Source: Blattamonas nauphoetae
Taxonomy: Eukaryota > Preaxostyla > Oxymonadida
DNA: 64,000 nt
NCBI GenBank assembly: GCA_033064195.1
Contig: JARBJD010000310.1
Location: 1 to 64,000 of the forward strand
Reading direction: 5' to 3'
The notes under the pieces are model-generated. The model did not search any database. It saw only the letters and a list, made by a program, of their open reading frames with translations, and had not been told where the DNA came from. The translations under genes and the position numbers were made by a program. Shown piece after piece: positions 11,302 through 20,717 of this stretch (position 1 is its first letter; every line of letters starts with the position of its first letter).

Positions 11302-14300
11302 ATGCACGAAAAAAGTTCAAGAAAAATGATGTCGAGAAGGTTGAAGACAATGGAAAACCTTATCAGTTGTACTTCCATAATCATCTCAAGAACGTTGAGG
11401 AAATCACAACATTCATCAAGGCAGTGTATGAAAGAGAAAAGGATCATCCGTTCAAGATTAGCATCGACTTCGGTAAGATCGTAGAAAGAAAAGATAAAGA
11501 TGAGACGACATACAAGGATTTCAGACCAGAATTGGAGAACACATCGAAGAGGTTCCCAACAGTGATAAGAAGTGCAGGAGATATCAATGAGTATTCAAAA
11601 TATGCAATCAATCTCATCAAAGAATCACAGGAGAGAACACTGATGGATACAAAGACAATGTACATCGCTTTCCACTCAATTCTAGTTGCAGTCTATCGAT
11701 TCCCAGTCGCAGGAAAAGCAAATGCAATTCTCACAATCCACATGAAGACACGAAATATCAAGTATGTTGATTCACCTCATAATATTTGTTTCTTTCAAGC
11801 AGTTTCTCACAAAACACTTCCAGATACTCCAGAGAGGAAAATTCCACCGAATACCAGAAATTCTGAAGCACATCGACTGTTTGCCATCTGCAAGAATCTA
11901 ACACATCTAAAACCACATCAATTAACACCATATCTTCAACAATATCCAGGATTTGATATTGCCTCAGATATGGAAGAAACAATGAAACTACTAAACATCA
12001 CAGTACACATTTATGAATATGATGAGGATAATAAAAAGTACTTCCTGAGTCAATCGTATGTCAATGAAAATGATGATGCTCTGGTTGTCCCAATTCTCAT
12101 GGTACCTCTCACTGCAACACTTGTTCATGTAATGTTTATTTCAGATCCTGAGAAACTCACTGGATACAAACTCTGTCCATATTGTCAATCAAGAGGATTC
12201 CAAGTGAGGAATAAAAACTATAGCAGAGATTTTGAGAAGCATCTTGCTGAGTGTAAAGAAATAGATGGAAAACATGTGAAGAAGATTGCTCTTGATAAAA
12301 CACCAAGACCATACGTTCCACATATCCTCAACAACAGAACGAATGAATTTCTGATGGCACACAAGAGACAAGACGAATTCAAACCAACACAATACTACAT
12401 CACATACGATTTCGAAACGATGGAAGATCTCATTCTTGACAATTTATTCTCTGATGACAACACTCAATTGATCTCACACTTGAAACCTCTCTCTGTTGCA
12501 TCAGCAATCAAAACAAAATCAGGTGTGAAGTCAATCTACTTTGATCTTCGAGATGGAAAGGACTTCGTGAAGCAGTGGATCAGAGAACTCTTCAAATATG
12601 CTGAGACAGTTCGAGAGAACAACATGTCTGAAGATCCAGAGATTCCCTCTCAGAATGAAGTCAGTGTCATTGGATTCAACAGTTCCAGATTCGACATCAA
12701 TATCATCTTTCGTGATCTGGTTGACAAGGACTGGAAAGTCGTGAGCTTCCTTGGATCAACAACAAAGTACAAACAAGTATTGATCAGACATGAGAAAACA
12801 CAACAAGTTCTTCGATTCATTGACATGATGTCATACACAGGACCAATGACTTTGGATAATGCAGTGAAGGCGTTTGGAGGAAACACCACTCTTCAGAAAT
12901 CATTATTCGCTTACGAATCATTTGATTCATCTGACTATGATACAGTGCTGAGCAAACCAGAACCTTTCTCCAAATATGAATTCTACTCCAGTCTGAACAA
13001 TAGTGAATTGTCCGACGTTGATTACAAGCTTTACCTAGATGATTGGAACAGACAAGGATTCAAGAATCGCTGGGAATACCTGAAATTCTACAACATCAGA
13101 GACGTTGAATGTATGATTGCTCCATTGGACAATCTCATTGATCTGAACTTCCAATACAAAGTGGACATGCTGCACAATCTCTCACTGTCAGCAAATGCTT
13201 CTGCAATCAAATATGCCTGTGCCTACAAAGACTTTGATATTGATGATGATTTCAATGGAGTGGATCAATCTGGTGAAATAAAAATCACAAAACAATACTG
13301 GAAGTACAAGGTTGCATCGTACATTTATCAAGACCAGAAAGCTCATCGCAATACTAACAAAAACGTCAATGAAGCAGACTATGAGTGGTTTGTTCAACAA
13401 TGCAAGAAAGTCTGCTACATCTGCAAGTGCCACTTCACACAAGCAGTTCGACCAACACTGGATCGAATCGACAATTCAAAAGGACATTCAAAAGAGAACG
13501 TGAAGATCTGTTGTGATTACTGCAACACTTACAAGTCAGACCATGATGAACATCTCACAAGATTGAGAATTCAATTAAAGAAATACTGCATCTGGAAATC
13601 ATTGCCGATGACTCTGACACACGAGGAAACATATCACAAACTGAGAGCCGCTGTGACAGGTGGATTATCGAATGTTCAACATCGACAGAACATCAAAGAC
13701 GTGACACCAATCAATCATTTCACATACGAAGACGGAGTTGTCAAATCTACAGATTCAGAACACATCATGACTCATGTCTGTGGTGTTGACTTCAATTCAC
13801 TTTATCCAAGTGCTTTCTCATCAATCAAGAACAAGAACAATCCATACACCAAACACCGAATGTACATGCCAGGAAGATGTTTGTACACTGCAACGGGAGA
13901 CAAAGAATGTCGGGAGATCATCGAGAACAAGAATCAGAAGACATTGTTCGTTGCAGAACTGAAAGGTCATATCGATGAGAAATACATCAATGATTTCGTT
14001 AACTTCCCACCAATCTTCAGAAACATCATTGTCAATACAACAGAAGAGAACATTGGAGAGAAGACTTATTCGTTGATGAAGAAACATGGATTGAAGACTG
14101 ACGACAAACAAAGAAAACTCACTCAACTCTTGAGCACACACGATCAGTATATGTTCTTTTCGACATACTATCTGTGGTTCCTCATCGACTACTGTCACTT
14201 CATCATCGATGACATTAAGACTGTGATGATATTCTCGAGACATGCTGGATTTGAACCATTTGTGACCTCATTCATGAATGATAGAATAGAAGTAATGAAG

Positions 14301-15134
14301 GTTGGAAACAAAGGAAAAGAACAGTTCTGTAAGACCAACTTGAATGGAAGTTACGGATACGATGGAATGAACACTGAGAAGTACAACTCAATCACAATCT
14401 GGAATGAGAAGAGAACATATTTGAAACAGATGATGAAAGGATTTGTAGCGACAAGAGAGATCAATGAGGACAACTTTATCGTGATTGAAGACAGAGAGAA
14501 AGCATCATGCAAGACATGTCTGCAAGAAGCAGTATTCACTCTCGACAATGCCAAGTTCTGGTATCTGAATTTCATCTACAACTTCATGTACAAATGCCTA
14601 GACATGAACAAGATTCACTTCTGTGAAGGAGATACTGACTCTGCATACTGGGCAATTAGTGGAGATCCAAATGCTGGAATCCATCAACAATTTGAACATG
14701 TTATTGCTGACAAGGAATTCTATGATGCACACAAATATGAATGGTTTCCCAATCCTGAAAAGGGAGTTGATGATGAGAAGAAACTGTTGGGATTAGCAAT
14801 TGAGAAGGAAGGTGAACAGATGATCTGTCTCGCACCCAAGTGCTACTCTCTCGATGAGAAATGTAAGATCAAAGGAGTGTCTCTGAAGAAAACAAACGTC
14901 ACAAGTGACGATTATGTCAAGTGCCTCAATGGAGAGAAAACAGTGACTACAACATTGAACTTTCAAACGAGAAGAGTTCACTCTGACGATGACTCCAATG
15001 GATTTGAGATCGCCAAAATACAACAACAGAAACTCAGTCTCAGTGGAATTCATCTGAAGGCAATCGTACTTGAAAATGAATCCTGTCCTCCATTCATTCA
15101 TGGACTGAAAGCAACTGATTATCTTATCCAATAA
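11302..15134 (+). pseudogene. Polinton B protein-primed family-B DNA polymerase
   Basis: The longest open stretch (11367-15134) covers 1,255 residues and is missing the N-terminal part present in copy A. Counting in this stretch: OTU-like region with NICFF at 138-142 and its histidine near 254; zinc finger with cysteines 270/273 and H292/C296; exonuclease motifs DFET at 348, FNSSRFD at 438 and YNIRDVE at 575; an HNH-like insertion at 683-719 (CYIC, DRIDNSKGH, CCDYC); TGGLS at 764; motif A DFNSLYPS at 808; motif B KTNLNGSYG at 989; motif C DTDS at 1089. The stop lies 24 bases before the integrase ATG. The element is a fossil, its polymerase gene lacking a proper beginning. Confidence 0.9.
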
Positions 15135-15158
15135 ATCCAAACTTTATTTTTGTTAAAA
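15135..15158 (+). promoter_or_regulatory. Late-type start signal before integrase B
   Basis: The 24-base gap between polymerase and integrase contains CTTTATTTTTGTTAAAAATG, ending in the integrase start. The same TTTATTTTT block 5-15 bases before the ATG is seen at most integrase and virion genes in copies A, B, C and D. Confidence 0.55.
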
Positions 15159-17084
15159 ATGAGTAGACCGTTTTTAAATTCAACACAAATTGATCGAATA
15201 GTGAAGAACCTCCTGGACAACACGTTCCATTCCAAGAGAAAAATATACAATGTCACACTTACGTTTTCACAAAGTTTACCAACCTATCATGTCAATGATT
15301 CAAACGGAGCATACGACGCAAATGATGAGACATATTTCAATGATTGGCTGAATGGAGAATTACCTCCTGATTTAAACATTGCTGATGGAAAAATTGTAGT
15401 TCAAAGATTTGTGAAACAATTCACCAGATGGATCCTCAGGAACAACGATGCAAGACAAGCATACAGAGCATATCAACGATATTATCAGGAAGCACAGAAT
15501 AGTCATTTTAATCAACCACCAGCAATCGTAATTCCAACACAACTTCCACAACCAATTGCTATTGAACCTCCGGAATCTCCAATCATTCCTGGACAGAAGA
15601 GAAACCCGACATCAATTGGTTCAGACTATGAATTCCCGATGAAGGAGATGAGGTTTGAAGATGATGATCTACTGATCCCCAAGTCACCAGATCCACGTCC
15701 AAAGGTGAGTATTGCCAAAAGCTTCATCCCCTCAGTGAGAGAGATCAACAAGGTCGAACCAACGACAAGGCAAGTACTGAACATGTTGGAACAAGTGAAT
15801 GGTTATTTTGACCATCAACAGAAGGACAATTCCGAAGAGGAACAAATCAAAGCCGAGCATTCAATGTTGGACAATCAAAAGAAAATGGAACAATTCATAG
15901 ACAAACAGATCGTTGAATCAAAGAAACTGAATCGAAATATGTTTATTCTTTCACACGTAAGTAGAACACTCGGAAATGATGAAACTGAGTTCATTTTAGC
16001 ACATCCAAAACAAATCCCATTTGGTGGAAGATCTTTTCAGGAATGGTACGAGGAATATGTTCACCGATGGGATTCTGCTCATCCAAGGAAAATACGGAGG
16101 GACAAAGGAGGTGGTGCGACGATTATTGAACAACCAACGATTCAGAGAACAACAGAGAAAATACAATATCCGTTTCGATCAAAGATGCATTTTATGTCCA
16201 AAGACATCACTGGAGATTCAGAAAAGACATCAGACAGAAAGGTTCCACAGAAATGTGACAGACCTTACTTTTCTCCCAAGTTTGGATCATGGGAAATTGA
16301 TCTTGTCTTTATCCAATCACCAACGTCAAAAACAGTACTGCAGGTTTACCTATTTGCCATCAACATCAATACCAAATTCCTTGTTGTCATTCCTGTACTG
16401 GATAAATCATGGAAGAATGTCAAAACGGCAATAAATGATCTGATTAATCATCGTGGAGTTCATGTGAATAACATTCGAGGTGATGGAGAAGCAGCATGGA
16501 CAAGTGGAGAAGCATCAACGTACTTCAAGAAACAAAAGGTGAGTACATATTTCACAAGTTCACCTTTCACAAATCACAATCGAATTGTCGATCGAGTGAT
16601 CAGAACTATCAGAGATGGATTCCAGGACAATGCAACACAGATGGCAAATCATTCATCGATGAATCAGATGGTGGAATATTACAACATGACTCCACATCGA
16701 GCATACTGGAACAAGTTCACTCCACAGCAAGCACAAAACAATCGTGAAATCGAAGCATTGTATATTTCCTCATGTGAAGAGCAATTGAAGAACATCCAAA
16801 GGCAGCAGACAACACAAATGTTATGGAAATACAAACCAGGAAACATTCTGTTGATCCACCTTGATTTGGACAAGACTGTAGCCAAATTTCAGAAGAAGCG
16901 AAGGCAGTTTCAATTTGTTGGACAGTTCATCGAATACAAACACGGAAATGTGGTGGCAAAGCTTCTGAATGGACTCACGTGTCTACCAAAAATAGTGTAC
17001 GTTCCAATTCAACACACAAAGTATCATGCCGCTTCCATTGATGATTTATCACAAGAGTTCATTGATGATTTTAATATTGTTTAA
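15159..17084 (+). CDS. Polinton B retroviral-like integrase
   Basis: 641 residues from the ATG that directly follows the TTTATTTTT signal; a longer reading from a TTG nine bases upstream is less likely. The N-terminal 200 residues are acidic and proline-rich and differ most between copies. A helical zone (about 205-265) follows. The catalytic core has acidic residues at about 381 (WEID), 442 (RGDG) and 478 (IVDR), giving a 35-residue last spacing. The C-terminal SH3-like region begins near PGNILLIHLDLDK. Integrase copies in A and C share nearly the whole second half. The frame looks whole. Confidence 0.88.
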   Translation: MSRPFLNSTQIDRIVKNLLDNTFHSKRKIYNVTLTFSQSLPTYHVNDSNGAYDANDETYFNDWLNGELPPDLNIADGKIVVQRFVKQFTRWILRNNDARQAYRAYQRYYQEAQNSHFNQPPAIVIPTQLPQPIAIEPPESPIIPGQKRNPTSIGSDYEFPMKEMRFEDDDLLIPKSPDPRPKVSIAKSFIPSVREINKVEPTTRQVLNMLEQVNGYFDHQQKDNSEEEQIKAEHSMLDNQKKMEQFIDKQIVESKKLNRNMFILSHVSRTLGNDETEFILAHPKQIPFGGRSFQEWYEEYVHRWDSAHPRKIRRDKGGGATIIEQPTIQRTTEKIQYPFRSKMHFMSKDITGDSEKTSDRKVPQKCDRPYFSPKFGSWEIDLVFIQSPTSKTVLQVYLFAININTKFLVVIPVLDKSWKNVKTAINDLINHRGVHVNNIRGDGEAAWTSGEASTYFKKQKVSTYFTSSPFTNHNRIVDRVIRTIRDGFQDNATQMANHSSMNQMVEYYNMTPHRAYWNKFTPQQAQNNREIEALYISSCEEQLKNIQRQQTTQMLWKYKPGNILLIHLDLDKTVAKFQKKRRQFQFVGQFIEYKHGNVVAKLLNGLTCLPKIVYVPIQHTKYHAASIDDLSQEFIDDFNIV

Positions 17085-17121
17085 TTTCAAAAGTGTTTCA
17101 AATATTTTTATTCTGTTTAAA

Positions 17122-17505
17122 ATGATTCGGAACAGTTTAGAACATTGTGGAAAAGATTCAAAGTTTTTAGAACATTTTGATAAAGATCTAAAAATTTTAG
17201 AACCGTTTGATCCTAAACAGAACTGTTTTGAAAACATCTATGATTTTCAGAAGTTTTTGGAAAAGAACAGAAAAGAACTGAACGAATACACCACACAGAA
17301 ACTGAATCGGTTAATCAAAATTGACGGATACAAAATAACAAAAATAAAAGGTGAGATTGCACTTCGGAAATCAAGTAATGACATCATTGGTGAATCCAAC
17401 TCATTCTCGATTGATCAGAGATTATCTGACATTGAAGAATCAATTCGAACTTTGACAGACACTATTGGTAGTCTCATCCAAGAATTATCTGACACCACGA
17501 ATTAG
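17122..17505 (+). CDS. Small coiled-coil protein downstream of integrase B
   Basis: 127 residues from the ATG after TATTTTTATTCTGTTTAAA; an upstream extension in the same frame overlaps the integrase and is unlikely. The N-terminus has imperfect repeats of about 14 residues (SLEHCGKDSKFLEHFDKDLK, then LEPFDPKQN). The C-terminus is a coil ending IEESIRTLTDTIGSLIQEL. No family recognised. It converges on the packaging ATPase, their ends overlapping by about 21 bases. A related end of the gene is seen at 1-113 in element A. An assembly or scaffold role is only a guess. Confidence 0.6.
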   Translation: MIRNSLEHCGKDSKFLEHFDKDLKILEPFDPKQNCFENIYDFQKFLEKNRKELNEYTTQKLNRLIKIDGYKITKIKGEIALRKSSNDIIGESNSFSIDQRLSDIEESIRTLTDTIGSLIQELSDTTN

Positions 17506-18332
17506 TCCATCTTTGTTGATCTCAGTCAGTGTAACTCCATCTGTATTGTATCGAAGAATGATTGCTTCACACTTTTGCTTTCGTTGATAGCTGTTCCAGA
17601 ACTGTCGAATGTCAATTGGTGAGTTTAGTTGAGGATAGACTCTGCTGATTCGTTCTTTGTTGAATCCTCCAAAGATCCACATTGAATCAATGTTTGACTT
17701 CATGTCTGCTGACAAACTGAAGAGCTCATGCATCGTCAGAAAGAATGTGAACTTTGGTTGTCGATTCTCCAGTAATAGATCCATCATTGTCATTCTATTT
17801 TTGGATGTTCTCCGTTCACCAAGGATTCTACGACAATCATCAAGAAGGATAATCGTTTGGAGATTCTTCACTGAGAAATCATCGATGTAAAGAGCATTAA
17901 AGAGATCCTCCCTGCATTCATCAGTAATTCTGTCTTGCCATTGGTTGTCAATAATTTCTTCATACGCAGCTTTTGATTGTGACAATTCCAAGAGAAACGG
18001 AAGTGCTTCATCATATTTTTTACTTTCACGTAAGGAACATTCAGAATTGGTTTGAATTTATCGAATGTTGGATCAATGTTCTTATCAGTGACGAAGACAA
18101 AGAGGTGAAACAGTTCATTCCTAACTTGAACATTTTGGAGTTTGGCAACTTCTCGAAGAGCATTAAATGTCTTTCCACTTCCTCTGTTTCCAACAAGGAC
18201 ATTGACACTATTGCGATTGAAATTTAGGTCTGGATGAGTTTGTGATTGGACTTCATGAGACACATTCCTACTTGATGCTTCACTTATTTTTGCATTCACA
18301 TACGCTGTCAGAGACATATTTGATCTTTGCAT
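17485..18332 (-). pseudogene. Polinton B packaging ATPase, FtsK/A32-like
   Basis: Genome-packaging ATPase, recognised by the P-loop VLVGNRGSGKT at residues 46-55, by hydrophobic strand plus acidic pair IILLDDCRR (Walker B), and by a following TMHEL sensor-like strand and a NIDSMWIFGGF strand that match the A32 pattern. It is the only minus-strand gene within the virion block of element B, as is common for this gene class. Length of about 280 residues is normal for the family. The start ATG at 18332 gives MQRSNMSL. Fossil with about one break. Confidence 0.8.
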
Positions 18333-18393
18333 TTATGATTTATCTCTAATTAAAATATAGTTTTGTATTTTTTATTTTGTATGAAATACACAG

Positions 18394-19347
18394 ATGTCGC
18401 AAAAGATAGTGTACCAAAAAACAGCAAGAAAAGCACAACCAAAGAAACCAAAAATGAGTTCTTCACAAGATACTCAAGCAGCAATGAAAAGAATCTATGC
18501 TGATGATGACATTCGCACCAAATTCAATTCTGCACTCAGTAGTGTTCCATCAGCCTTAGAATACATTGAAAGGACTGGACAAAATTGGACGGTTCAAATG
18601 GAAAAACATGGAAAAGTACCAGATGTGATGATTTATGACAAAGAAAGTAATGATCTGATTGCAGCCAATGGATTTATGCTTGCACCATACAACAGTCGAC
18701 CTGTCGTCGAAACTTACTATTCAATGAATCCAACACCAGATATGCGTTGACAACAACCATATTCAACTTTTCGTCAAGATCATGGGAGAAGGATCAAAGC
18801 TGCACACACTAACTTCCTCAAGACTGGAACATTCGATTTGCCAGGAAACTATCATGAAGTGAGTTATGGAGATATGCAAAAGCAACGATCACAACAACCA
18901 TATGCAATGATGAAGAAAGCTGTTGGTGAATTCATGACTAATGTTTTGAAGGTGTATCGAGCCAGCAAAGATCATCCAGTAGACGTTAGCAATGGAATCT
19001 TGGACAATATGGTATTCAATTCAATTCAGTCTAAAATAGCATCAAAGATGTGGGACAAATGGCTTGAAGATAATGTTCAAAACTTCGTAAGCACAAATGA
19101 AGAATGTCAGAGAGTCAAGAACAGAAAAGATTTCAAAGAACTGGTGAATCCACAGTTTCTTGAGATAACGACAAAAAATCCAACATATCTGGGTGAATTT
19201 CTAGGTCAATACAATGTTGCAATATCAACAATTCTGAATCAACTGACGAATGAAGCATATCGAACAAGAGATGTAGGTCAATACCAACAAGTGTATATGC
19301 CTGAATATGCTCGATTCGCTCACTTGGAGAAAGAAATGGAATCATAA
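18394..19347 (+). pseudogene. Unknown Polinton B virion-block gene
   Basis: A gene of about 315 residues; family not recognised. It begins with a basic, lysine-rich tail (TARKAQPKKPKM) that could bind nucleic acid, followed by a helical body with KIASKMWDKWLEDNVQNFV and a final LNQLTNEAYRTRDVGQYQQV. A T-rich signal (TTTTTTATTTTG) lies 20 bases before its ATG and it is divergent from the ATPase, sharing a 60-base intergenic region. Position between ATPase and capsid genes fits a core or minor virion protein. Fossil with about one break. Confidence 0.5.
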
Positions 19348-19385
19348 AACATTAAAATCAATTTTTTTTGTTTTTATAGAAAGTG

Positions 19386-19969
19386 ATGCAGCCAATTCTA
19401 AGTTGTCAATTTACAAAACACACAAGTTCTTCTTCAGTTCCAACGTAAATCACCAACAATGTCATCATCGATAATAAAGGATCCAATTCCGGAAGACCAA
19501 AGCTGGAAGATCGAAATGAACAAGGAGCAAATGTTGAAATGACCAACGAACAAGGTCTTTATGATCCACCACTCGAGATCTATCCATCAGCACCGATCCA
19601 GAGTCGTTCAATCCCACTTCGAGAGTACACATCAAATTTTGCACATTCAAAGATCAACTATTGCTTGTGTACAAAAATGCATTCGCCTGTGAAAAGAAAC
19701 TATTGAATAATCTCATTGAACCATCGAAGAAACTGATCACGAACCAAAGTGATTTATGTGCTCTGATTGCGACATTAACTGGAATCAATGATGTGGTGAT
19801 CGAATTGGATGATTGATCTGACAAGTGCCTCTGTCTGAATAAACTCCCAGTGTTTAGAACAATATTCAAGATCCTTGTTGGTGGAAAAGACATGAGTATC
19901 GCCTTCAATGAAGCATACAACACTATCCTCAATTATGGAATTTCTCTGACGAAAGCAATCCCGAGATAA
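19386..19969 (+). pseudogene. Decayed Polinton B gene between ATPase and capsid block
   Basis: A start signal (TTTTTTTTGTTTTTATAGAA) precedes an ATG at 19386, and protein-like pieces follow, for example LNNLIEPSKKLITNQSDLCA and a terminal VGGKDMSIAFNEAYNTILNY. The gene is broken several times and I cannot assign it. By position it could be the remains of the maturation protease or of a penton-type protein, but no catalytic pattern is readable. Confidence 0.35.
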
Positions 19970-20004
19970 ATATTTCATGAATTGTATTTTTTATTTTTAC
20001 ATAA

Positions 20005-20346
20005 ATGGCACCAGGAAGTTTCAACAAACTCAAAAATATCGGCAAACAATTCTTTCAATTCATCAAACCATTAGCTCCAACGTTGCTTCAAGTCGGTGGT
20101 GGGCTCCTCTCACAGACGAACAACAAGTTTGGACAAACAGCAGGAGGAATACTAAGTGGCTTAGGCGGAATGATGGATGTATATCAGCAAAACAAAGCAA
20201 TGAATCAGTCACAAAAACCTCAACGACAGGACTTTTCAGATCAAAGACCACAAATGATTGATTATGAACCGCCACGAAATGCTCGATACTCTAATGATGA
20301 CATACCCCAATCATCAAATTCTAAAATTCAATTCAAAGGTTTATAA
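20005..20346 (+). CDS. MAPG small virion protein 1, amphipathic
   Basis: 113 residues. After MAPGSF comes an amphipathic helix (NKLKNIGKQFFQFIKPLAP), a Gly/Leu-rich segment (TLLQVGGGLLS ... GGILSGLGGMMD), and a polar Gln-rich tail. This is the design of membrane-active minor capsid proteins such as adenovirus protein VI/pX and their counterparts in Polinton-like viruses, but similarity in sequence is not demonstrable by eye. Its ATG follows TTTTTTATTTTTACATAA. It is tandem with a second protein starting with the same MAPG at 20381, which suggests an ancient duplication or shared processing signal. Looks whole. Confidence 0.5.
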   Translation: MAPGSFNKLKNIGKQFFQFIKPLAPTLLQVGGGLLSQTNNKFGQTAGGILSGLGGMMDVYQQNKAMNQSQKPQRQDFSDQRPQMIDYEPPRNARYSNDDIPQSSNSKIQFKGL

Positions 20347-20380
20347 ATACATGTAAATCCAGTTTTTTATTTTTACAGAA

Positions 20381-20680
20381 ATGGCACCAGGTTGGTTATC
20401 AAAATTAGCAGCAGTCGGTAAAACTATTCTCAGAATTGGAGCACCATTTTTGAATCTTATTCCCTTCGTTGGACCAGTGATTTCTAAGATTGCTCAGACA
20501 GGTGTTGAGATGATCCCAGATGTGAAATCGGACAAGCAAATCCATGCAGAAAAGATGGCACAATACGAGCAAGCAATCAATGAAGGAAACAATACACTAG
20601 CGAATCAGCTCAGAGGTGAAATACTGAGATTGGAAGAAAAGCTGAAACCTAAAGTGAGAAAACCTAAAAAGAAAAAGTAA
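20381..20680 (+). CDS. MAPG small virion protein 2, amphipathic
   Basis: 99 residues: MAPGWLSKLAAVGKTILRIG, a hydrophobic stretch with proline kinks (FLNLIPFVGPVISKIAQTG), a coil with EQAINEGNNTLANQLRGEIL and a lysine-rich end (KVRKPKKKK). Like its upstream neighbour it looks membrane-active and nucleic-acid-binding, as expected of a minor capsid or core protein. The gap to the upstream gene is 34 bases and includes TTTTTTATTTTTACAGAA. Looks whole. Function inferred from design and position only. Confidence 0.5.
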   Translation: MAPGWLSKLAAVGKTILRIGAPFLNLIPFVGPVISKIAQTGVEMIPDVKSDKQIHAEKMAQYEQAINEGNNTLANQLRGEILRLEEKLKPKVRKPKKKK

Positions 20681-20717
20681 ATGAAAGTAACAATTATGTT
20701 TTTTTATTTTTGATAAA

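Noticed and set aside
15159-17084. LTR-retrotransposon origin for the integrase
   Set aside because: There is no reverse transcriptase anywhere in the window, and the gene is linked to a protein-primed polymerase, packaging ATPase and capsid genes.
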